Positions 52,967 through 60,860 of a stretch of 64,000 bases of DNA are shown in pieces. The position numbers and the translations under genes are program-made. The stretch lies in assembly GCF_031180885.1 (NCBI RefSeq), contig NZ_JAPSLK010000043.1:1-64000 (forward strand), read 5' to 3'. The notes beneath the pieces were generated by a model. That model saw nothing but the letters and a program-made list of their open reading frames with translations. It searched no databases and was not told where the DNA came from. Every line of letters begins with the position of its first letter. Positions within the stretch are counted from its first letter, which is position 1. The stretch comes from Saccharothrix sp. Its GTDB lineage: Bacteria > Actinomycetota > Actinomycetes > Mycobacteriales > Pseudonocardiaceae.

Positions 52967-55879
52967 CTAGGGCCGGTCGGCGGGTGGCAGGTCGGCCGCC
53001 AGGGTGCTCAGCGACTCGCGGTCCGGCTGGCTGGTCTTGGTGATCAGGCTGGCCACGTGCTTCTCCACCGTCCGCGGCGAGATGTGCAGCCTGGTCGCGA
53101 TCGCCTTGTTGCCCAACCGCCCCGCGAGCAGCCGGAACACCTCGAACTCCCGCACGGTCACCCCCAGCGCCCGCAACTCCCGCGGCACCTGCTCGGACCC
53201 CGTCCGCCGCTGCGGCACGGACGCCCCCACCTGCCGCAGCAAACCCCGGCACGCACTGGCCACCGCCATCGCGCCACTGCTGTGGAAGTACTCCTCCGCA
53301 CTCCGCAGCCACGAGACCGGCTCGCCCCACCCGTCCCTCACGGCAGCCTCGGCCACCAGCCGCATCCCGAGGAACCGCGCCAACGGGTAGATCGCCGCCG
53401 CTTCCCGCGCCTCCCGCACGGCCACGGCGGCTTCTTCCTCCCGCCCTTCACGCCCGAGCAGCACCGCCAGCGCGAACCGCCCGAACACCCGGTTCCACCG
53501 CATCCCCGCCGCCGCCGACCGCGTGATCTCCTCAAACGCGGCCAAATCCAGCGAACCGGACAAAGCCCCGAGCAGCAGCCGCAGCCCGTGCGTCCCGGAC
53601 AGGTGGAACGTCGTCGGCGTCTCCGCCTCGTACGCCATCGCCCGCGCCACGTCCTGCTCCGCCAGCTCCCGGTCCTCCTCCAGCAGCGCGCAGAACGCCC
53701 GCGCCAGGCCGAAGCACAACGGCCGTTCCTGCGACCCGATCCCGCCCAGCTCGTGGAACCGCGCCACCGCACTGTCCACTTCGGACCGCTTGCCCTGGTG
53801 CGCGGCGGCGGTCGCCTGGGCCATCAGCACGTACAGGCTCATCGGCTTCATCTGCAACCGCCGCGTGCCCTCGCCGCACGCGGCCAGCTTCTCCTCGGCC
53901 ACCGCGTACTCGCCGCGCAGCACCGCGTCCAGCCCAAGGATCGCGTCCACGTTGTACGCCACGGTGATCGCGCCGACCCGCAACGCCTCCTCGCGCGCCT
54001 CCACCAGCTCCGCCACCGACCCGTCGGCCAGCCAGTCCAGACCCGCCAACCGCACGGTCGCGTACGTCCGGTGGATCGGCAGCCGGTTCTCCTCGGCCAA
54101 CTGCCGCGCCCGCAGGAAGTGCCCGGTCGCCTCACCCAGGTCCCGGTCCCGAGCCAGGATTCCCAGCAACTGCAACGCTTCGCACGCCACCTCGGGCAAC
54201 GACGCCCGCGACGCGGCCTCGGCCGCCCGTCGGGCCAGCGCCTCGGCGGAGGAGATCCGGTCCGGTCGCTGGGCCTCCAGGGTCAGGAACGCGGCCACCG
54301 CGTCCACCCGCGCCAGGTGCGCGTCGTCGGCGTCCGGACCGAGCAGGGCGCGGGCCGCGTCGACCTGCGCGCTGCCCTCCGCCGAACGCCCGGACAGCCA
54401 CGCCACACGCGCCAGGATCGTGTGCAACTCGGCCCGCCGCACCGACGGCAGGCCTGCCGCGCTCAGCTCCGCCACGGTGTCGGCCAGCGCGAACGCCCGC
54501 TCGAACTGCCCCGCCTCGCCCAGCGCGGGCAGCAGCGAGCGCAGCACGTCCGCCCGGATCTCCACGTCCACCTCGCTGGCCAGCAGCCGGTGCGCGTGGT
54601 CGAGCAGCCGCACCGCCGACCCCGCCGCGCCGTCGGCCAACGCCCGCCGCCCCGCCTCCGCCAGCAACTGGCCGGCCTCCGCGGTCTGCCCCGCGTCCAG
54701 CCGCAGCGACGCCACCAGCGGGCACCACTCGCCGGGCAGTTCGGGGTGCAGCCGCAGCACGGCGTCCGCGGTGCGCCGCGACAGGTCCGCCCGGTGCGTC
54801 GGGGTGAGCTGCGCGAGCAGCGCCTCGGCGGTCAGCGGGTGCCGGAACGCGTACCAGTCCGGCACCGGCTCGTCCGGTGTCACCAGTTGCGCCGCGACCC
54901 CGGCGTGCAGGTGCGACAGCAGCGCCCGGTCGTCCATGCCGGTGACCTCGCGCAGCACCGACAGCGGGAACCGGTGCCCCAGCACGGCCGCCACGGACAG
55001 CAGTTCCCGGCCCTGCGGCCCCAACCGGTCGGTGCGGTGCGCGATCGCCCGCACCAGCGCGGTCGGCACGTCGATGCGCAGTTCGCCCAGCACCCGCCAC
55101 CCACCCGGACCGCGCACCAGCAGCCCGCCGCTGACCAGTCCGTGCAGCATCTCCTCGACCACGAACGGGATGCCCGCGCTGTCCGCCCACAACCGGTCGG
55201 CGACCGCGTCGGGCACCTCCTCGGCGGTGACCTCCAGGCAGGACGCCACCATCCGGCGCACCATCGGCTCGGCCAACCGGCGCAGCTCCAGCAGGACGCC
55301 CGCATCCCGTTGCGCGGCAAGGCGGACCACGTCCAGCGCGGGACCGGCGTCGGCGCGCGTGGTCACCAGCAGCACCACCGGGACCTGGTCCAGGTTGTCC
55401 ACGAGGTAGTCGATGACGGCCAGCGTCTCGGCGTCCGCGTCGTGCAGGTCCTCCAGCACCAGCAGGCACGGGCCTACCAGCGCCAGCAGCCGCAGCACCG
55501 CCTCGGCCAGCACGACCACGGACTGGTGCTCGCGCGGCTCGGCGCCCCACTCGGGCACCAGCCGGGCCAGCGCGGACCGGTAGGGGCCCAGTTGCCGCAG
55601 GTCCGGCGCGTCACCGCCGCGCACCAGCGACATCAGCGCCTCGGCCAGCGGCCGGAACGGCACCAGCGGGCCGATCGTGGCGCCCCGGCCGCGCAGCACC
55701 CGCATCCCGCGGTCGAACGCCGCCCCGGCGGTCACCCGGGCCAGCCGGGTCTTGCCGATGCCGGGTTCGCCGACGAGGAACACCGCCCGCCCGCGGCGCG
55801 CGGCGGCGTCGGCGAGGGCCTGGTCCAACACCCGGAGTTCGTCGTCGCGGCCGACCACGACCGGCGCGCGGGTCTGCAT
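52967..55879 (-). CDS. LAL-type LuxR regulator with ATPase domain
   Basis: This 970-aa regulator has an N-terminal AAA/STAND ATPase (Walker A GEPGIGKT at 37-44; Walker B LLVLEDLHDAD) and a long TPR-like middle (~300-880). A LuxR-type HTH ends the protein (~905-965; LRALGVTVREFEVFRLLAGR, LGNKAIATRLHISPRTVEKH). LAL proteins are typical pathway activators in actinomycete natural-product clusters. It lies 92 bp downstream of the LanM/precursor pair on the same strand, so control of that lanthipeptide locus is the natural inference. A TGA ends the gene 34 bp from the isomerase start. Confidence 0.93.
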   Translation of the reverse strand: MQTRAPVVVGRDDELRVLDQALADAAARRGRAVFLVGEPGIGKTRLARVTAGAAFDRGMRVLRGRGATIGPLVPFRPLAEALMSLVRGGDAPDLRQLGPYRSALARLVPEWGAEPREHQSVVVLAEAVLRLLALVGPCLLVLEDLHDADAETLAVIDYLVDNLDQVPVVLLVTTRADAGPALDVVRLAAQRDAGVLLELRRLAEPMVRRMVASCLEVTAEEVPDAVADRLWADSAGIPFVVEEMLHGLVSGGLLVRGPGGWRVLGELRIDVPTALVRAIAHRTDRLGPQGRELLSVAAVLGHRFPLSVLREVTGMDDRALLSHLHAGVAAQLVTPDEPVPDWYAFRHPLTAEALLAQLTPTHRADLSRRTADAVLRLHPELPGEWCPLVASLRLDAGQTAEAGQLLAEAGRRALADGAAGSAVRLLDHAHRLLASEVDVEIRADVLRSLLPALGEAGQFERAFALADTVAELSAAGLPSVRRAELHTILARVAWLSGRSAEGSAQVDAARALLGPDADDAHLARVDAVAAFLTLEAQRPDRISSAEALARRAAEAASRASLPEVACEALQLLGILARDRDLGEATGHFLRARQLAEENRLPIHRTYATVRLAGLDWLADGSVAELVEAREEALRVGAITVAYNVDAILGLDAVLRGEYAVAEEKLAACGEGTRRLQMKPMSLYVLMAQATAAAHQGKRSEVDSAVARFHELGGIGSQERPLCFGLARAFCALLEEDRELAEQDVARAMAYEAETPTTFHLSGTHGLRLLLGALSGSLDLAAFEEITRSAAAGMRWNRVFGRFALAVLLGREGREEEAAVAVREAREAAAIYPLARFLGMRLVAEAAVRDGWGEPVSWLRSAEEYFHSSGAMAVASACRGLLRQVGASVPQRRTGSEQVPRELRALGVTVREFEVFRLLAGRLGNKAIATRLHISPRTVEKHVASLITKTSQPDRESLSTLAADLPPADRP

Positions 55880-55907
55880 GTCCCGACCTTAGTCGGGCGC
55901 ACGCCGA

Positions 55908-55940
55908 ACTGCCCGCACCCCCAGTGTTCGCGCGGGCAGT
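55908..55940. terminator. Hairpin between precursor gene and LAL regulator
   Basis: ACTGCCCGC (55908-55916) pairs perfectly with GCGGGCAGT (55932-55940). A smaller CCCGAC/GTCGGG hairpin lies at 55882-55897 near the regulator start. These fit attenuation or termination between the lanthipeptide genes and the regulator. Confidence 0.5.
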
Positions 55941-55958
55941 CCGGCGCCTTCGTGCTAA

Positions 55959-55978
55959 CCGGTGACCGGGGTCACCGG
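55959..55978. terminator. Palindrome overlapping the precursor stop codon
   Basis: CCGGTGACC-GG-GGTCACCGG is a perfect 9-bp inverted repeat whose right arm contains the stop codon (55972-55974) of the 69-aa peptide gene. It may serve as terminator, or as an operator. Confidence 0.5.
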
Positions 55979-56181
55979 ATGACGGGCGCGCTCACCGACG
56001 TGCTGTCGGCCAGGTTCGCGGCGACCACCGCGTACGCGCCCACGGCCAGGGTGAGGCCGGCCAGCGCGCGGGCCCGCGCGCCGGTCTTGTTCTTGCGGGA
56101 CAGCGCCATCTCCCCGGCGGGGTGGTCGCCGTCCTGGTCGTCGCGCCAGGTGGTGACCTCGTCGTGGTTGGCGTCGCTCAT
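55972..56181 (-). CDS. Cys-free lanthipeptide-type precursor peptide
   Basis: The 69-aa peptide starts with AAGGAG well placed before an ATG that overlaps the LanM stop (ATGA). Residues 9-28 (VTTWRDDQDGDHPAGEMALS) match the mersacidin/lichenicidin leader pattern, a Trp-Arg/Lys-Asp block followed by HPAG/NPAG. The rest is basic (RKNKTGARARAL), a hydrophobic helix (ALAGLTLAVGAYAVVAANL, ~39-57) and a tail with Ser60, Thr61, Ser62 and Ser64. There is no cysteine anywhere, so intramolecular lanthionine rings are impossible. It could be a dehydrated-only peptide, or a membrane helper rather than substrate. Gene order (after LanM) is unusual. Confidence 0.7.
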   Translation of the reverse strand: MSDANHDEVTTWRDDQDGDHPAGEMALSRKNKTGARARALAGLTLAVGAYAVVAANLADSTSVSAPVIR

Positions 56182-59057
56182 CGATGATTCTCCTTGCGAG
56201 GGTAGGAACTTGCGGGTTCGAGCGTCAGCACGGACGGCGTCCGCTCGGGGAAACCCAGGCGCAGCAGGCCGAACCCGATCCCGGACAGCCCGGTCAGCAG
56301 GCCCGCCGACGGCACCCCGCCCGGGGTGCCGCACCGCGCCCCGTACTGGTCCAGCGCACCGAGGACCAGTCCGGCGCGCCGGGTGAGCATCGCCGCCGCG
56401 AGGTCGTGCCCGCGTTCGGCGAGGACGGCAAGGGGTTCCAGGACGCCCAGCTCACCATGGCACAAGCTCAGGTCGCGCAGGGGTTCGTGCACCGCCAGCG
56501 CGTTCAGGCAGCGGTCGAGGTGCAGGGTGTGGGCGTCGACCGGCTGATCGGGGTGCGCCGAATGCGCCAGCACCGCGCCCGCCAGGCCGGAGCACCAGCT
56601 GTGGTCCGCTTCGCCCACGTCCACGAGCCGTTGGCGCAGCGCGTGGTCCGCGCGCAGGTGGGCGCGGCCCGCGACGGCGTAGCGCTGGTCGCCGACGAGC
56701 CGGGAGAACCGCAACAGCGCCCAGCCGACACCGGCCCGGCCGCGGGCGAACCCGTCGCCGGTCGGGGTAGCGGCCAGCAGCCGGTCGGCGTAGGCGCGTG
56801 CGAGCCGTTCGGCCGCCGGGAGAGCACTTTCCGCGTGCACCGCGACCATCGCGGCCAGTCCGCCGGCGCAGCCCTCCACCATGTTCTCGGTGTCTTCACC
56901 GAGTGCTTCGACGGCCGCCGCGATGTCGACGGCTTCGGTCAACCAGCCGGAAATCTCCACGTCGTCGAGCAGGTTCGCCAGTCGTGCCAACGCGTAGCAG
57001 ATGCCGCCCAACCCGTGGAACGCGCCACTGCCCACCGCCACCGCGAGTTCGGCGTCCGCCGCGAACGACCGCAGCAGCGCGGGGACGGGCGCGAGCGCGT
57101 CCCGGGCGTACTGGGTGTAGCGGGCGGCGCCGGTGAGCGCGCCGAGCTGCGCCAGGAACAGCGCCACGCCGGTGTAGCCGTTGGACAGCCCCGCACCCAT
57201 CGCCGAGACCGCCCAGTGCCGGTCGTCGACGAGTTCCAGGCCGACCCAGTTGACCCGGCGGCCGTCCGCGGTGGCGTGCGCGAGGACCTCGTCGGCGATG
57301 CCGCACGCGGCGACCAGGAGTCGTTGCGGGTCCGGGACACCGGCGTCCGGGCGGGCCGGGACCGCCGCGCCGGAGCGGTGCTCGACCGCACGCGGCCGGC
57401 TGGCCAGCGCCGCGGTGATCAGCCACTGCTGGTCGTGCCGGTCCACCTCGTCCAGACCGGCGATCTTGCGCTCCACCGACTCGATCCCGGTGGTGGGCAA
57501 CAGGTCCGCGATCCGCTCGCCGCACGCCGTCCACACGTCCCGGCTGCCCGGCCGGGTGGTGAACAGCGGCACGTCACCGGCCCACAGGTCGGTCAGCTCG
57601 TGCGGCACCAGGGTTTTCAGGACGTCCTCGGTGGAGTCGTCCCACAGCAGGTCCATCGCGGCTTCCCGGTCGCGGGCCGCGCGCAACGCGTCGGGGTGGG
57701 TGGACTCGTCGAGCAGGGTCGCGTAGAGCTGGGTCATCCGCGGCACGAACCGGATCGGCAGGTCCGCGAAGGCGCGCAGCAGGCCGCGGTCGCCGAGCAG
57801 TTCGTGGCGGTGGTCGTAGAGCGCGTCGTAGCCCCGGCGGAACCCGGCCAGCAGCGCGCTTTCGTAGTCGGCGGGCTCCGCCTCGACGTCGCCCACGCGC
57901 GGCCGGTTCAGGGCTGGAGGGAGCGGTGCGGGCCGGCGCACCAGGCGCATCCGGTCCGTTCCCGCGTGCTGCCAGGTGACCCCGGTGGCGGCCTGGTTCT
58001 CGTCCCCGCCGACCCCACCGATGTCCAGCGCGCCGTGTTCGCCGAGCAGAACCCGCGGCAGCACGGCGGTCCGGTGCACTGAGCGTGCCAACGCCCGCAC
58101 GGCCGGGTCTGCGGGGATGCCGACGGTCGGGTGGAACAGGGTCTCGACGTCGATCAGCACCGGCTGGTCGCCGTGCGCGATCAGGTTCTCGTAGTGCATG
58201 TCCGTGCCGTCGACCGCGTAGAGCAGCGCGAGCAGCGCGCCGAGCCGGTGGTAGAACCGCCCCACGCCTTCGACGTCCGCACAGGCCTTGTGGTCGACGA
58301 ACTCCAGCCACCCGTGGGTGTCCCGCGCGACCACCGCCGGCGTGCGCAGATCGAGCCCGGTGTGCCCGTCGAACCAGCCCAACAACCCGCCGAACGCCTG
58401 GTGCAACCCCACCGGCCGCGGCTTGTAGACCACCTTCCGCCCGTCCGCGAACTCCACCACCGCGACCGCCCGGCCCCTTTGGTGGACGTCCCCCTTGGCC
58501 TCGATGTCCTTGACCGGGCCGGGGTCCCGGTTGTCGAGGAGGGTGCGGACGATGTCCGTGCGGTCCTGGGAGAGGCGGTCCAGCAGTTCGCGGTGGGCGT
58601 GGGCGGCGTGCAGGCAGGCCTGCCCGAGGAGGCGGGCGAGGACGGGGTAGCGGCGGAGGACGTCGGCGAGGTCCACGTTCTCCACGAAGTGCACGAACCG
58701 GGCCTGCGACGTCTCGCCGCGCAGGTGTTTGTTCACGCGTTCGAGGTTGAGTTCGAGCACCAGCGTCCTCGCCGCGATCCGCGCGAGCCGATGCCCCAGG
58801 TCACGTGCGAACCCGCTGTCGGCTGCCAGGCGGGGATCAAGCGCCAGGGCCCCGCGCACCAACGGCCGGAGCACGAACGCGAAGGCGTCCAACCAGTCCC
58901 CGCCCGCGAAGTTGGCATGGGCCGCGGTCGCGGTGGCGCGTTCCACGAACGCGGCCCATGCCGGCCGCCCGATGGGGGCGACCAGCTCCGAAGCAGTCCC
59001 TCGCACACCCCCGCGCCACCAGGAGGCGGGCAGCGTGTCTAAGGCGGACGGGATCAC
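56178..59057 (-). CDS. Class II lanthipeptide synthetase LanM
   Basis: This ~959-aa bifunctional LanM has an N-terminal dehydratase (~60-530) with the kinase-like GRKVVYKPR lysine region and HYENLIAHGDQPVLIDVETLFHP. Its C-terminal LanC-like cyclase (~600-950) has zinc ligands Cys822 (WCSG), Cys866 and His867 (CHGELG). It would phosphorylate and eliminate Ser/Thr and then add Cys to form lanthionine. The only coupled peptide here lacks Cys. The GTG at 59057 (VIPSALDTLP) is chosen because upstream frame shows only repeat-like residues; no strong ribosome-binding site is seen. No protease/exporter gene is adjacent. Confidence 0.93.
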   Translation of the reverse strand: MIPSALDTLPASWWRGGVRGTASELVAPIGRPAWAAFVERATATAAHANFAGGDWLDAFAFVLRPLVRGALALDPRLAADSGFARDLGHRLARIAARTLVLELNLERVNKHLRGETSQARFVHFVENVDLADVLRRYPVLARLLGQACLHAAHAHRELLDRLSQDRTDIVRTLLDNRDPGPVKDIEAKGDVHQRGRAVAVVEFADGRKVVYKPRPVGLHQAFGGLLGWFDGHTGLDLRTPAVVARDTHGWLEFVDHKACADVEGVGRFYHRLGALLALLYAVDGTDMHYENLIAHGDQPVLIDVETLFHPTVGIPADPAVRALARSVHRTAVLPRVLLGEHGALDIGGVGGDENQAATGVTWQHAGTDRMRLVRRPAPLPPALNRPRVGDVEAEPADYESALLAGFRRGYDALYDHRHELLGDRGLLRAFADLPIRFVPRMTQLYATLLDESTHPDALRAARDREAAMDLLWDDSTEDVLKTLVPHELTDLWAGDVPLFTTRPGSRDVWTACGERIADLLPTTGIESVERKIAGLDEVDRHDQQWLITAALASRPRAVEHRSGAAVPARPDAGVPDPQRLLVAACGIADEVLAHATADGRRVNWVGLELVDDRHWAVSAMGAGLSNGYTGVALFLAQLGALTGAARYTQYARDALAPVPALLRSFAADAELAVAVGSGAFHGLGGICYALARLANLLDDVEISGWLTEAVDIAAAVEALGEDTENMVEGCAGGLAAMVAVHAESALPAAERLARAYADRLLAATPTGDGFARGRAGVGWALLRFSRLVGDQRYAVAGRAHLRADHALRQRLVDVGEADHSWCSGLAGAVLAHSAHPDQPVDAHTLHLDRCLNALAVHEPLRDLSLCHGELGVLEPLAVLAERGHDLAAAMLTRRAGLVLGALDQYGARCGTPGGVPSAGLLTGLSGIGFGLLRLGFPERTPSVLTLEPASSYPRKENHR

Positions 59058-59329
59058 AGTGCCAACCTGACACGCCCACCCCACCCCGCACATGGGGGCA
59101 CACCCCCCAGATTCCTCCCGGCCCCGCATCCGTGCGGACATGCGCTCTTCCGGCGCGCAGGGCCGGCGGGCAGGGCCTCTGCCAGGTCACAGCTCAAGCC
59201 CCGCTGCTTCTTTTGCGTGTGTCCAGCCCGGAGTCCTCCCAAGCCGGCTTTTGATCTTGCGGACGCGTCGGCGCGTCTGCTTCCGAGCGCGCCGGCGCAG
59301 GCAGCGAAGCGAAGCGAGCCAAAGAGAAA

Positions 59330-59359
59330 TGCCCGGTCCCGTGCAGGCGGGACCGGGCA
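59330..59359. terminator. Perfect GC hairpin
   Basis: TGCCCGGTCCC (59330-59340) pairs with GGGACCGGGCA (59349-59359) over an 8-nt loop. It is placed between two minus-strand genes. On the minus strand it is followed by TTTCTCTTTGG, which gives a terminator-like tail. Confidence 0.65.
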
Positions 59360-59518
59360 CTTACCCCTCGGACGTCTCAGAAGGTCAGGAACTGGGAAGG
59401 GGTGCGAGCTGAGCTGGGCTGTTGACACCATGTAGTGGCCTAGCTGCGGAAACATGCCTGACAGGGCTTCCCCGTCTGACACGCTTTACCGGCTCTGCCG
59501 TACCCGATCCGTACCGGG

Positions 59519-59543
59519 GCCGCGCCCGACAGCCGGGCGCGGC
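59519..59543. terminator. Hairpin terminator after XRE regulator
   Basis: GCCGCGCCC/GGGCGCGGC form a 9-bp stem with a 7-nt loop, 13 bp beyond the end of the regulator gene. Confidence 0.65.
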
Positions 59544-59555
59544 ACCCCGGGTCGG

Positions 59556-60401
59556 CTAGGGCTTGGCGGCCAGGGCCGCCGCCGCGCGGGCCAGCAGAGC
59601 GCGGGCGGCGGCACCCTCGACGGCCACGTCCCAGAGGCGGTCGGTCAGCCGGCTGTAGACCGCGACGTGGTCCGGGTCGGTCACTCGGACCTCGGAGTGC
59701 ACCAGCTCCACGACCACCTCGTCGTCGACGAGCCAGTAGCCGTGCGGCAGCAGGTTCGGGTACTGGACGCCCAGCGGCAGGATGCCGAACCGCACGGTCG
59801 GCAGATCGACCACCGAGTGAAGGCGGTCGATCTGCGTGCGCATCACCTCGGCCGGACACACCGCCATTCCCAGCGCGGACTCGGCGACGAGAATTTCGAT
59901 CCGGCGCCCCGGCTCGTAGAGGATCCGGCCACGCTGCATTCGAGCGCTCACCGCAGCGTCAACGTCGCCAGCCGGAACGCCGAGCAGATCGGCTTGCGAA
60001 AGGATCACGTGGCGGGCGTAGTCGGCGGTCTGCACCGGGCCGGGCACGGCCATGATTTCCACGACGCGGATCAGCGTCGCGGCGCTCTCCTCTTTCGCGT
60101 CCCGTTCCTGACGACGGCGATGCCCCTTGCGCAGTTGCCGCTTCCACGCGGCCTCGGCGATCCGGAGATCACGAAGGCGGTTCCGCAATCCGCGACTGAC
60201 CGCCGCCGACGCGCCAACCGCTTCAAGCCACGCGGTGAGTTCCGCGTCGTCCGGCAATCGTTTCGCGGTCTCGATCCGAGACACCTTCGAGGCGTGCCAG
60301 CCGATCCGCGCAGCGAATCGTTTCGCTTCCGGTTCGACCGCCATGCGCAGCCGCACCAGATGGTCAGCGAACTCCAACCGATCAGCCTCGAAGGTGCTCA
60401 C
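59556..60401 (-). CDS. XRE-family regulator with DUF5753 domain
   Basis: The 281-aa protein has an N-terminal HTH (FADHLVRLRMAVEPEAKRFA, RIGWHASKVSRIETAKRLPD). A DUF5753 C-terminal domain follows (MAVPGPVQTADYARHVILSQ, RMQRGRILYEPGRRIEILVA, VRFGILPLG). It is the Scr1-type regulator often paired with a small DUF397 or DUF6879 partner. GTG 60401 follows GAGGAGAAC. The DUF6879 partner upstream ends 9 bp before, but is truncated. Its usual role in antibiotic or developmental regulation is not proven here. Confidence 0.9.
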   Translation of the reverse strand: MSTFEADRLEFADHLVRLRMAVEPEAKRFAARIGWHASKVSRIETAKRLPDDAELTAWLEAVGASAAVSRGLRNRLRDLRIAEAAWKRQLRKGHRRRQERDAKEESAATLIRVVEIMAVPGPVQTADYARHVILSQADLLGVPAGDVDAAVSARMQRGRILYEPGRRIEILVAESALGMAVCPAEVMRTQIDRLHSVVDLPTVRFGILPLGVQYPNLLPHGYWLVDDEVVVELVHSEVRVTDPDHVAVYSRLTDRLWDVAVEGAAARALLARAAAALAAKP

Positions 60402-60409
60402 GTTCTCCT

Positions 60410-60705
60410 CTACCCGGTCGGCGGTCGCGCGGCCCACGTCTCGTACGGGACCGCCACGGACAGTGCGCGGTGCTGGATGGCACGGTAGCGGGCCACCGCG
60501 GCCGGGTCGTCGATCAGCGCCGCACCGGCCACGCCCGAGTCGCCGAAGCGCAGCACCGCCACCAGCTCGTCGTCGAACAGCCAGAAGTCCTCGTCGCCCA
60601 GCTCGGTGCGCGCGGCGGCGTCCGCGGGCAGGATGCGGATGTCCTCCCCGGCCTGGACCGCCGGCGGGGTGATGGACAGCTCGAACCGGTTCGCCTGCCT
60701 CGACG
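60410..60705 (-). pseudogene. N-terminally truncated DUF6879 gene
   Basis: Only the C-terminal ~95 residues of a DUF6879 protein remain: NRFELSITPPAVQAGEDIRI, ELGDEDFWLFDDELVAVLRF, AVARYRAIQHRALSVAVPYE. Usual proteins of this family are about 170-200 residues. Upstream of ~60705 the frame no longer resembles the family and instead runs antisense to the gene at 60672. The two readings share AACCGGTTCG near 60683, a likely recombination point. It is the normal partner of the XRE/DUF5753 gene, so the pair is broken. Confidence 0.7.
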
Positions 60706-60860
60706 CGGCAGGGCGGCCCCGCGAGGTGTCCGTGGGCATCGACGGCGGCGCGATCACGCTCGCCGCCCCGGCACCCGCGGCGTGGCTCGACCGGGACCAG
60801 GCCCGCAGCGTCCGCGCCGCCCTGGAGGCCGCCGAAGCGCTCACCGGCGACGCGCGATGA
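60672..60860 (+). CDS. Small conserved actinomycete protein, unknown function
   Basis: The 62-aa protein (MDSSNRFACLDAAGRPREVS start; then GIDGGAITLAAPAPAAWLDR, DQARSVRAALEAAEAL) belongs to a family of small hypotheticals that I recall near XRE/DUF5753 genes. It has no signal peptide. Its stop overlaps the start of the next gene (ATGA). Its 5' end overlaps the DUF6879 remnant on the other strand. An upstream in-frame start would read through the remnant and is not favoured. Confidence 0.6.
   Translation: MDSSNRFACLDAAGRPREVSVGIDGGAITLAAPAPAAWLDRDQARSVRAALEAAEALTGDAR

Larger units (their letters stand above)
59058..59555. other. Gene-free interval with repeat fragment and hairpins
   Basis: About 500 bp lie between LanM and the XRE regulator. 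The interval contains a diverged TTTTGATCTTG/GCGCG repeat module (59249-59305), the hairpin 59330-59359, and the regulator terminator 59519-59543. A TTGACA is at 59422-59427, but no well-spaced -10 is visible. No second precursor peptide gene is seen. Confidence 0.7.

Noticed and set aside
59360-59470. tRNA gene near the hairpin at 59330
   Set aside because: No cloverleaf with a T-loop GTTCGAnTC pattern could be found; only hairpins are present.
59054-59482. A second, cysteine-containing lanthipeptide precursor upstream of LanM
   Set aside because: The frame spans a diverged intergenic repeat and a hairpin, has no leader motif or ribosome-binding site, and runs into the LanM start.
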